A stretch of DNA of 64,000 bases from Rhodoplanes serenus (GTDB lineage Bacteria > Pseudomonadota > Alphaproteobacteria > Rhizobiales > Xanthobacteraceae), in assembly GCA_945893145.1 (NCBI GenBank), contig CAMDDZ010000007.1, forward strand, positions 34,071-98,070, read 5' to 3'. The notes under the pieces were generated by a model. The model did not search any database, had not been told where the DNA came from, and saw only the letters and a list, made by a program, of their open reading frames with translations. This document shows, in pieces, positions 1 through 6,831 of the stretch. Position 1 is the first letter of the stretch, and every line of letters begins with the position of its first letter. A program made the translations under genes and the position numbers.

Positions 1-293
1 GCCGCAATCAGATCGTCGCGGCCGACCTGCAACGACTCGACCACCAGCGCCTGGCAGTCCGATAGCGCCGCCCGCATCTCGGCTTCCGAGTTCACCATCC
101 TGACCTCGGCAGGATAAAGGCCTTTGGCGCCCGCGCGCACGCGCCCGATCCAACCGTCGAAATCCGGTTCGTCGTGCGTCATGAAATCGGCGAACGCCAG
201 GCGCCGCTCATCGCTCGAGTTCGGATCGAGCACGATCGGGATGAGCCGCGTGAACGGATCGTCCTCGACCACGATGATGGGATGGGCCGGCAC
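1..293 (-). CDS. 2-hydroxyacid dehydrogenase-like protein, N-terminal part (runs off left edge)
   Basis: Partial gene of which about 97 N-terminal residues are visible. A GTG start at 293 lies six bases after the stop of the preceding gene, in the same frame, which supports translational coupling. The protein begins with PIIVVEDDPFTRLIPIVLD and later has QALVVESLQVGRDDLIAA, which resembles the first Rossmann-like half of D-isomer-specific 2-hydroxyacid dehydrogenases, where a variable segment ends in a 'V..s...vt.e.l.aa' strand and helix. The NAD-binding core lies outside the window, so the assignment is an inference. It is the last visible gene of an eight-gene minus-strand run with an ABC importer, an enolase-superfamily enzyme and a CoA-transferase, so a role in organic-acid catabolism is plausible. 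Confidence 0.55.
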   Translation of the reverse strand, partial: MPAHPIIVVEDDPFTRLIPIVLDPNSSDERRLAFADFMTHDEPDFDGWIGRVRAGAKGLYPAEVRMVNSEAEMRAALSDCQALVVESLQVGRDDLIA

Positions 294-299
294 GCGCGT

Positions 300-833
300 T
301 CAGTTCTTTTTCGGTTCGAGATCGACACGCAGCGCCGTGAACACGCGGTTGTGCATGATGTAGGTACCGGCGAGCACCGTCAGCTCCACGACCTCGCGCT
401 CGCTGTAGTGCTTGCGCACTGCATTGAACACATCGTCCGGCACCTCGGGGCCGGCGATGATGGCGTCCACATAGGCGAGCGCCGCCCGCTCGGCCTCGTT
501 GAAAAACGGCGACGGTTTCCAGTCCTTCAGCGCGTTGCATTCTTCCAGGCTCACGCCGTCCGGCACCGCGATCCCCGGTATGTGTTGCTGGAGCGCGTAG
601 CCGTAGCGCGCCGCTTGCGCGATGCGAACGATCGCGATTTCGCGCAAGCGCGGCGACAGCTTGGTCTTCCAGCGGATCGCACCGATGTGCTCGAACCAGT
701 TCATGCACACGGCGGGCGAGTGCAGCAGCAGCTTGTAAATGTTGATCAGCGCGCCGCGCCCGCCCTTGATCTTGGCGATTTCGGCGGCGAGCTCGGGGTG
801 ATCTTTTTCTTCGATGTATGCAATGCGGGCCAT
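300..833 (-). CDS. carboxymuconolactone decarboxylase (AhpD-like) family protein
   Basis: 177-residue all-helical AhpD-like protein. It starts MARIAYIEEKDHPEL and carries the family core LREIAIVRIAQAARYGYALQQH, followed by a second helical part containing NEAERAALAYVDAI and the typical end EVVELTVLAGTYIMHNRV. The CxxC redox pair of true AhpD peroxidase partners is absent; the histidine of the YxxxxH stretch is kept, as in CMD decarboxylase-type members. The ATG start at 833 overlaps the upstream CoA-transferase stop by one base (TAATG), so the two are surely co-translated. Within this operon it probably acts on an intermediate after CoA activation, but the substrate cannot be read from sequence. 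Confidence 0.85.
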   Translation of the reverse strand: MARIAYIEEKDHPELAAEIAKIKGGRGALINIYKLLLHSPAVCMNWFEHIGAIRWKTKLSPRLREIAIVRIAQAARYGYALQQHIPGIAVPDGVSLEECNALKDWKPSPFFNEAERAALAYVDAIIAGPEVPDDVFNAVRKHYSEREVVELTVLAGTYIMHNRVFTALRVDLEPKKN

Positions 834-2005
834 TAGGCTTCTCCAATCTCTTGCAAAACTTCGTCGGTGTGCTCGCCGACGCGCGGCTGTGGCCGTTCGG
901 CGGCGGCACGGTATCCATTGATCGTCATCGGTGAGCGCACGCCCGGAATGCTGCCGCCTTTGGCGTCGGGGTGAGGGCGGTCGATCCGCATGCCGCGCGC
1001 GATGACTTGCGGGTCGGCAAAGGCGTCCGCGATGGTGTTGATCGGCCCGGCCGGCACGCTCGACTTCTCGAACTGGGCGCAAAGCTCGGCGCGGGTGAAT
1101 TTTTGCGTCAGCTCGCTGAGCCTGGGGATCAGCGTCGCGCGGTTGACCACGCGGCCCGCGTTGGTGACGTAGCGCTCGTCCTTTGCCATCGACGGGTCGC
1201 CCAGGATCGCCATCATCTTCACGAACTGGCTGTCGTTGCCGCAGGCGATCAGCACGTGGCCGTCGGAACACGGGAAGGTCTGGTAGGGCACCACGGCCGG
1301 GTGCGCGTTGCCCATGCGCTTCGGCGGCGTGCCGGAGACGAGATAGAACAGCGCCTGGTTGGCCAGCACGCCGACCAGCGAGTCGAGCAGCGCCATATCG
1401 ATGTAGCTGCCTTTGCCGGAGGTCTCGCGCTCCTTCAGCGCGGCGGTGATCGCCAGCGCCGAATAGACGCCGGTGAACACGTCGGCGAAGGCGACGCCGA
1501 GCCGCATCGGCTCGCCGTCGGCCGGACCGGTGATGTCCATGATGCCGCTCATGCCCTGCACCAGGAGGTCATAGCCGGCGCGATGCGCATAGGGGCCGTC
1601 CTGGCCAAAACCGGTGATCGAGCAATAGACCAGCCGCGGATTGTCGGGCGCGAGGCTTTTGTAATCGAGGCCGTACTTGGCGAGGCCGCCAAACTTGAAG
1701 TTCTCGATCAGCACATCCGAACGTGCCGCGAGCTTCTTGACGATACGCTGGCCCTTTTCGGTTTCGAAATCGACCGCAATGGAGCGCTTGCCGCGATTGC
1801 AGGCCAGATTGTAGGCGGAGCTCAGCCGGCCGCCGTCCTTGTCATCCATGAACGGCGGGCCCCAGGCGCGGGTGTCGTCGCCTTCGTCCGGCCGCTCGAC
1901 CTTGATCACCTCGGCGCCGAGATCAGCGAGCGTTTGTCCCGCCCACGGACCAGCCAGGATGCGCGCCAATTCAAGCACGCGAATACCGCTCAGCGGCCCC
2001 GCCAT
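833..2005 (-). CDS. family III (CaiB/BaiF) CoA-transferase, first copy
   Basis: 390 residues, normal length for family III CoA-transferases, which move CoA between carboxylic acids through an aspartyl-CoA anhydride. The signature start GIRVLELARILAGPWAGQ and the motif RGKRSIAVDF near residue 71 are clear. Asp175 in VAFADVFTG lies where the catalytic Asp of formyl-CoA transferase (Asp169) sits. The C-terminus ends with the family element VGEHTDEVLQEIGEA. It is a gap-free paralogue, over its first 175 residues at least, of the CoA-transferase at 10217-11389. It lies 29 bases after the enolase-superfamily gene and overlaps the CMD gene by one base. It likely activates the acid brought in by the linked ABC importer; donor and acceptor are unknown. 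Confidence 0.93.
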   Translation of the reverse strand: MAGPLSGIRVLELARILAGPWAGQTLADLGAEVIKVERPDEGDDTRAWGPPFMDDKDGGRLSSAYNLACNRGKRSIAVDFETEKGQRIVKKLAARSDVLIENFKFGGLAKYGLDYKSLAPDNPRLVYCSITGFGQDGPYAHRAGYDLLVQGMSGIMDITGPADGEPMRLGVAFADVFTGVYSALAITAALKERETSGKGSYIDMALLDSLVGVLANQALFYLVSGTPPKRMGNAHPAVVPYQTFPCSDGHVLIACGNDSQFVKMMAILGDPSMAKDERYVTNAGRVVNRATLIPRLSELTQKFTRAELCAQFEKSSVPAGPINTIADAFADPQVIARGMRIDRPHPDAKGGSIPGVRSPMTINGYRAAAERPQPRVGEHTDEVLQEIGEA

Positions 2006-2034
2006 GACGTGTTCCTCGTTTCGTTGAATGTACT

Positions 2035-3156
2035 CTAGCGGACCCGGAAGCGCGCGACAGCCGCTTCGTCCACCTCGACGCCAAGCCCGGGGCCGGACGG
2101 CAACGCGACGAAACCGTCGGCGAGCGGCAGCGGGCGGCGCACGATGTCCTCGGCGAGATAGAAGTGCGTGATGCTGACGCCCCAGTCGGCCTTCGGCACG
2201 CCGCACGCGAGATGGACGGCGGCGGCGCTGCCGATGCTCGACTCCGCGATCTTCGCCGCGATGTTCACCGACAGGCCGAGCCGCTGGCAAAGTTTGCCGG
2301 CTTCGAGCGCAGCCGTCATGCCGCCGAGCTTGATCAGTTTCAGCGACACGCCACCGGCGCCGGCGCGCGCGCTCGCGCCGATGTCGGCAAGCGAATGAAT
2401 GCCTTCGTCGATGCCGATCGGGACTTTGGTGGCGCGGGTGAGCTTCCGCAAACCCTCGATGTCGTCATAGGCGAGCGGCTGCTCGACGAACAGCAATCCG
2501 GCCTTTTTGGTTTTCTCGGCGTAGCTGTGCGCCGCCGCGAACGTGAGCCCGCAATTGGCGTCGGCGCAGAGCGGCATTTTCGGCAAGGCTGAGCGCACCG
2601 CATGCGCGATGGCGATTTCCTTCGCCAGCGGTTTCACGCCGATCTTGAGCTTGAAGAAATGAAAGCCCAGCTTTTCCTTGGCGTGCGCCTCGGCGACGTC
2701 CTCCTCGGCGGTCTTGTTGCCGAGGAGCCACATCGGTTTCACGGCGTTGCGTTTGGGCTTGCCGACCAGATCGATGAGGCGCTTGCCGGAGGCGCGGCCG
2801 AGCAGATCGAGCACCGCCATCTCGACCGCCGAATGCGGGCCGCCATTTCCGAGCAGCGCGCGATGCAGCGCCGGGCGCAGCGTTTGCCAGTTGTGCGCAT
2901 CCTGCCCGACCAGCATCGGACCGAGATGATCGCGCACCGCGGCGACCATGCCGCCCTGCGTGTCGCCGGTCATGGTTGGCGCGGACGCGGCCTCGCCCCA
3001 GCCGACGGTGCCGTCGGCCGCTTCGATCCGAACCAGGAGATTGTTCGCGGCCGTGATGGTCTCGGCCGCCATCTTCATCGGCGCCTTCAGCGGCAGCGCC
3101 ACCGGAATGGCATCGACGCGGCGGATGACAAGTGGGGCCTGGGCGTTGCGCGCCAT
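2035..3156 (-). CDS. mandelate racemase/muconate lactonizing enzyme family protein
   Basis: 373-residue enolase-superfamily enzyme; the superfamily abstracts a proton alpha to a carboxylate and holds Mg2+ in a C-terminal barrel. Visible residues: Lys169 and Lys171 in FKLKIG (KxK base motif), metal ligands Asp199 (CADAN), Glu225 (FVEQP) and Asp250/Glu251 (GIDEG), and Lys273 in SLKLIKLGG. The two-lysine arrangement matches the MLE/dipeptide-epimerase subgroup rather than mandelate racemase proper, which uses a His-Asp dyad. The start at 3156 was chosen because an earlier in-frame start at 3228 would run 44 bases into the upstream permease gene. It probably does cycloisomerisation, racemisation or dehydration of the imported acid; the exact reaction is unknown. 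Confidence 0.9.
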   Translation of the reverse strand: MARNAQAPLVIRRVDAIPVALPLKAPMKMAAETITAANNLLVRIEAADGTVGWGEAASAPTMTGDTQGGMVAAVRDHLGPMLVGQDAHNWQTLRPALHRALLGNGGPHSAVEMAVLDLLGRASGKRLIDLVGKPKRNAVKPMWLLGNKTAEEDVAEAHAKEKLGFHFFKLKIGVKPLAKEIAIAHAVRSALPKMPLCADANCGLTFAAAHSYAEKTKKAGLLFVEQPLAYDDIEGLRKLTRATKVPIGIDEGIHSLADIGASARAGAGGVSLKLIKLGGMTAALEAGKLCQRLGLSVNIAAKIAESSIGSAAAVHLACGVPKADWGVSITHFYLAEDIVRRPLPLADGFVALPSGPGLGVEVDEAAVARFRVR

Positions 3157-3184
3157 CGCGGCCGGTTGCGGCAGAACGTTCACG

Positions 3185-4078
3185 TCACACCTTGAAGCGC
3201 GGGTCGAGGAAGTCTCGCAGACTATCACCGAACAGGTTGAACGCGAACACCGCGAGGCTGATCATCGCACCCGGAAAAAGGATCATCCACGGTGCTTCGC
3301 GGTAGAAGTCGGCGGCATTGCCCGACAGCATCAGGCCCCAGGCGGCGGTCGGCTCCGTGACCCCGAGACCCAGGAAAGAGAGCGAGGCTTCCGCCAGGAT
3401 TGCCTGCGCGATGAAAGCGGTCAGCATGATGAGGTACGGTGCCACCACGTTCGGCGCCATGTGGCGGAAGATGATGCGGGTGTGCGAATAGCCCGCCGCG
3501 CGCGCAGCATCGACATAAGGCATAACCCGAACCGAGAGCGCTGCGGCGCGCACCACGCGAGCGACCCGCGGGATGATCGGGATCGCGATGGCGAGGATAA
3601 GATTGACGTCGACACCGCCGACCACGAACCGGCGGAACGCCGCGACCACGACCAGCGCCAGCACGATCAGCGGGAAGGCCAGCAGGACATCGACGAAGCG
3701 CTGGATCCAGTCGTCGATCTTGCCGCCGAAATAAGCAGACGCGATGCCGAGCACCGCGCCCATCGACGAGCCGACGAACGAAGAGGTGAAGCCGATCACC
3801 AGCGCGGTGCGCGAGCCGTAGATCAAGCGCGAACAGATGTCGCGGCCGTAGGCGTCGGTGCCGCACCAGTGCTCCCAGGACGGCGCGCCCAGGATCGAAG
3901 CGAAGTCGATGTTCAGCGGATCGTAGGGCGCGACCAGCGGCGAGAAGATGCCGGCGAACATCATGATCACGATGATGACGAGGCTCACCGCGCCGAGCGG
4001 CTGCTGGCGGATGAATTCGAGCGCCGCGCCGCGCGGCCGCGTGCCGGTCTCGGGGACGGAGGGGGCTGCGATCGTCAT
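3185..4078 (-). CDS. ABC transporter permease, DppC/OppC type
   Basis: 297-residue inner-membrane permease of a peptide/nickel/opine-type importer. It has a short cytoplasmic N-terminus, a first membrane segment (GAVSLVIIVIMMFAGIF), the OppC N-terminal motif HWCGTDAYGRDICSRLIYGSR, then five further hydrophobic segments. The EAA loop for ATPase contact is YVDAARAAGYSHTRIIFRH. The C-terminus LFGDSLRDFLDPRFKV is the standard family ending. The start overlaps the stop of the DppB-type gene by four bases (ATGA), the usual permease-pair coupling. It forms a heterodimeric channel with the product of 4075-5031, fed by the binding protein of 5180-6790. Confidence 0.95.
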   Translation of the reverse strand: MTIAAPSVPETGTRPRGAALEFIRQQPLGAVSLVIIVIMMFAGIFSPLVAPYDPLNIDFASILGAPSWEHWCGTDAYGRDICSRLIYGSRTALVIGFTSSFVGSSMGAVLGIASAYFGGKIDDWIQRFVDVLLAFPLIVLALVVVAAFRRFVVGGVDVNLILAIAIPIIPRVARVVRAAALSVRVMPYVDAARAAGYSHTRIIFRHMAPNVVAPYLIMLTAFIAQAILAEASLSFLGLGVTEPTAAWGLMLSGNAADFYREAPWMILFPGAMISLAVFAFNLFGDSLRDFLDPRFKV

Positions 4079-5031
4079 GTGCCGTAACGGATACGGGGAT
4101 CGAATACTGCGTAGAGCAGGTCGATCGCCAGATTAACGAACACGTAGAACGCCGCGATCAGCATCACCATGCCCTGGATCAGCGTGAAGTCGTTGCGCGA
4201 GATGCTCTGCACGAACAACTGGCCGATGCCGTTGAGGTTGAACACCTGCTCGGTGACGACGAGGCCGCCGATCAGGAAGGTGAACTCGAGCCCGATTACG
4301 GTGATCGCCGGCAACAGCGCGTTGCGGAGCGCATGGCGCGAGATTACCAGCTTCTCGTACACGCCCTTGGCGCGCGCGGTGCGGATGTAGTCCTCGTTTA
4401 GCACCTCGAGCAGCGAAGAGCGGATCATGCGCGCCACCACGGCGCAGTAGCGGTAGCCGACCGCGAGTGCCGGCCAGATCAATTGTTTGAGGTTGGCGAT
4501 CGGATCGATGTAGATCGGTGTGAACGTGATCGGCGGCAGCCAGTTGAACAGCGCGAGCAGGCTCAACATGATGAGCATGCCGAACCAGAATGACGGGATC
4601 GACAGGCCGCCGATGGTCACAAGACGCATCGTGTAGTCGATCCAGGAATCCCGAAATAGCGCCGCCATCGTCCCCAATGGTATGGCGATGAAGACCGCGA
4701 TCAGCGTTGCCATGATGGCGACCTGAAGCGACAACTCGAGACGGATCGCGATCTCCTCAAGCACCGGCCGCTCGGTCCACATTGACTTTCCGAAGTCGAG
4801 GGTGGCCATGCCGACCATCCACTCGCCGAACTGGACATAGAGCGGCCGGTCGAGACCGAGCCGCTTGCGCTCCATTTCGATCGTCTCCTGTGAGACGCTG
4901 CCGCCGTCGCCGCGTAGCTTCACCTCGACGATGTCGCCCGGCACGATGCGCAGCAGAAAGAACACGAGCACCGCGACGCCGATCAGCGTCGGGATCGCCA
5001 GCAGCACGCGGTTGATAGTGTAGCGGAGCAT
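4075..5031 (-). CDS. ABC transporter permease, DppB/OppB type
   Basis: 318-residue permease with six predicted membrane segments. It starts MLRYTINRVLLAIPTLIGVAV, the standard family N-terminus, followed by the periplasmic stretch with RPLYVQFGEWM. The EAA loop for ATPase contact is DYIRTARAKGVYEKLVISRHALRNALLP, and it ends NLAIDLLYAVFDPRIRYGT, all characteristic of DppB/GsiC proteins. It overlaps the DppC-type gene by four bases. The 148-base gap to the upstream binding-protein gene contains an inverted pair of repeats, which may uncouple permease level from binding-protein level. Confidence 0.95.
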   Translation of the reverse strand: MLRYTINRVLLAIPTLIGVAVLVFFLLRIVPGDIVEVKLRGDGGSVSQETIEMERKRLGLDRPLYVQFGEWMVGMATLDFGKSMWTERPVLEEIAIRLELSLQVAIMATLIAVFIAIPLGTMAALFRDSWIDYTMRLVTIGGLSIPSFWFGMLIMLSLLALFNWLPPITFTPIYIDPIANLKQLIWPALAVGYRYCAVVARMIRSSLLEVLNEDYIRTARAKGVYEKLVISRHALRNALLPAITVIGLEFTFLIGGLVVTEQVFNLNGIGQLFVQSISRNDFTLIQGMVMLIAAFYVFVNLAIDLLYAVFDPRIRYGT

Positions 5032-5060
5032 GCGATGTCAGTTTGGCCTTGCGATGCGAC

Positions 5061-5167
5061 CCCACCCTTCGAGACGCGGCCTTCGGCCGCGCCTCAGGGT
5101 GAGGTCGTCTCTTCGTAATCCTCATCCTGAGGAGCCGTGTGTAGCACGGCATCTCGAGCGACAAGGG
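5061..5167. repeat. inverted pair of short palindromic repeats between binding-protein and permease genes
   Basis: Two related units of about 45 bases lie head to head. On the minus strand 5105-5061 begins CCTCACCCTGAGG and ends with a TCTCGAAGGGTG-type tail. On the plus strand 5120-5167 begins CCTCATCCTGAGG and ends with an ATCTCGAGCGAC-type tail. Each has a variable GC-rich stem-loop in the middle (GCGGCC-GAA-GGCCGC in one, GCCGTG-TGTA-GCACGGC in the other). The pattern resembles REP-like elements abundant in Bradyrhizobium-type genomes. The gap holds no gene. Confidence 0.75.
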
Positions 5168-5179
5168 CGGATATGACGC

Positions 5180-6790
5180 CTACGAATTCAACCACACCTC
5201 TCCGAGGTCCTGGCCGAGGTTGTGGCTGGGCGACATCTTCCAGCCCATCACGACCTTATGGGTCGGGATGATGCGGTGCCACCACAACAGCGGCTGCTGG
5301 TAAGCTTGGTCGAACAACCGCTTTTCGAAGGCGCGGATCATCACCTTGCGCTTCTCGACGTCGCGCTCGCGCAGGTGATCGTCATAGAGCTTGTCGAGCT
5401 CGGGGTCGTTTGAACGCGACCGGTTCTCTGGCGCACGGCTGAGCGAAAGGTACTTGGCAAGCCCAAGACTCGTGTCGTCCATGAACAGGTTGGAGAAATC
5501 GATCGCCACGTCGTGGTTGCCGGCGTTCATGGTGGCGAGATACGGCGCTGTGTCGGACTGCTTGTGCTCGACCTCGATCCCGATCTGCCGCCACTGATCC
5601 ACCAGGAAAACGCCAGCCGGTGTGTAGGGCATGGCGAGGTTGCGGTTCCAGAGCGTGAACTTCAGGTTGGACTGGCCCGCTTCGGCAAGAAGCTTCTTGG
5701 CGTCCTCGCGCGACTTGCGGATATCCTTGGAGAAGCCCGGCAGCTTGACGAGCTCGGCCTCCGGCGTCGCGAACGGCGAGCCGGGACGGACCACGCCGCC
5801 GACCGAACGCAGCGTCGAGATACGGGAGAGACCCTGGCTGCCGCCCCATCGGTCGATCGCCATCAGCAGCGCCTTGCGCACGCGCACGTCGTCGAACGGC
5901 TTCTTCTCGATGTTGAAGCAGACCAGCAGATTGAGCGTCCAACTCGACTCCTCGATCCGGACCTTGTCGCCCATTGTCTGCACCAGACGGTCGCGCTCAG
6001 CCGGCGAGATGCCGCGGAACTCCGCCTGCACCTGGCCGCCCTGGAATGCATTGAGCATGGCGGCGGCTTGCAGCGTGAACACTCCCTTCCAGCCGTCGAG
6101 ATAGGGCAGGCCGTTCTTGAAGTAGGTGTCGTTCTTCTTGCCGGCGACGTGGCTGCCCTTGACGTGCTCGACGAACAGGAACGGTCCGGTGCCGTTGATC
6201 TTGGTCCGCGGTGCCGCGGGATTTTCGGCCAAGTCTTTCGCCGAGTAAATGACGTTCCACGGCGAGGCGAAGTGCTCGAGCATCGAGGCGTTAAGCGCCT
6301 TCATCTTGAACACGACGGTGAGCGGGTCCGGCGTCTCGATCGTGCCGATGTCGGCGAAGGTTGCCTTGCGGGTGGAAACCACGCCCTGTGGCGGGTTGCG
6401 CAGCCGGTCGTAGGTGGCCTTGATGTCGGCCGAGGTGAGTACGGTACCGTCGGCGAATTTCACATTGGGATGGAGCTTGAACGTATAGGTCATCAGGTCC
6501 GGCGCGACCGTCCAGGACTGCGCGAGGTCGCCTTCGACCTCCGGGAACTTGGGCAGGTTGAAGCGCAGCAATGTCGAATAGAACGGTGACGCGAAATGAA
6601 GAGTCGCGAAGGTGTCGCTGGCGTGCGGATCGTAGTGCGGTGTCTCGGCGCTGATCGCGAACGTCAGCGTGCCGCCGCGCTTTGCCGCCTGGGCGTGGGA
6701 CTTGGCCATGTCCCAATGCAAGCCGCCCATTCCGAGGGCGAATGCGCCGCCGATCTGCTTTAAGGCTGTCCGTCTTGTTGTCGTTGTCAT
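5180..6790 (-). CDS. ABC transporter substrate-binding protein, family 5 (peptide/opine type), Tat-exported
   Basis: 536-residue periplasmic binding protein of the SBP_bac_5 (DppA/OppA) family. The N-terminus MTTTTRRTALKQIGG is a twin-arginine signal (R-R-T-A-L-K), followed by a short hydrophobic stretch and an AHAQA-like cleavage region; export is therefore expected through Tat. Family features include GGTLTFAISAETPHYDPH at the mature N-terminus, YTFKLHPNVKFADGT and VRKALLMAIDR. The start at 6790 was preferred to an earlier in-frame start because only it places the Tat signal at the N-terminus, and a GGAGG-like ribosome site (ccggaggaa on the coding strand) precedes it. The ligand cannot be told from sequence; the neighbouring catabolic genes favour a small acid or amide over a peptide. 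Confidence 0.95.
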   Translation of the reverse strand: MTTTTRRTALKQIGGAFALGMGGLHWDMAKSHAQAAKRGGTLTFAISAETPHYDPHASDTFATLHFASPFYSTLLRFNLPKFPEVEGDLAQSWTVAPDLMTYTFKLHPNVKFADGTVLTSADIKATYDRLRNPPQGVVSTRKATFADIGTIETPDPLTVVFKMKALNASMLEHFASPWNVIYSAKDLAENPAAPRTKINGTGPFLFVEHVKGSHVAGKKNDTYFKNGLPYLDGWKGVFTLQAAAMLNAFQGGQVQAEFRGISPAERDRLVQTMGDKVRIEESSWTLNLLVCFNIEKKPFDDVRVRKALLMAIDRWGGSQGLSRISTLRSVGGVVRPGSPFATPEAELVKLPGFSKDIRKSREDAKKLLAEAGQSNLKFTLWNRNLAMPYTPAGVFLVDQWRQIGIEVEHKQSDTAPYLATMNAGNHDVAIDFSNLFMDDTSLGLAKYLSLSRAPENRSRSNDPELDKLYDDHLRERDVEKRKVMIRAFEKRLFDQAYQQPLLWWHRIIPTHKVVMGWKMSPSHNLGQDLGEVWLNS

Positions 6791-6831
6791 GGCATTTCCT
6801 CCGGTGAAGTCGCCCTCATTGTGGTCCGCCG

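Noticed and set aside
971..2038. Long open frame of about 355 codons on the plus strand across the CoA-transferase gene
   Set aside because: Antisense shadow of a clearly conserved gene. It is rich in Arg/His/Asp with no family resemblance, as expected for the complementary frame of GC-rich coding DNA.
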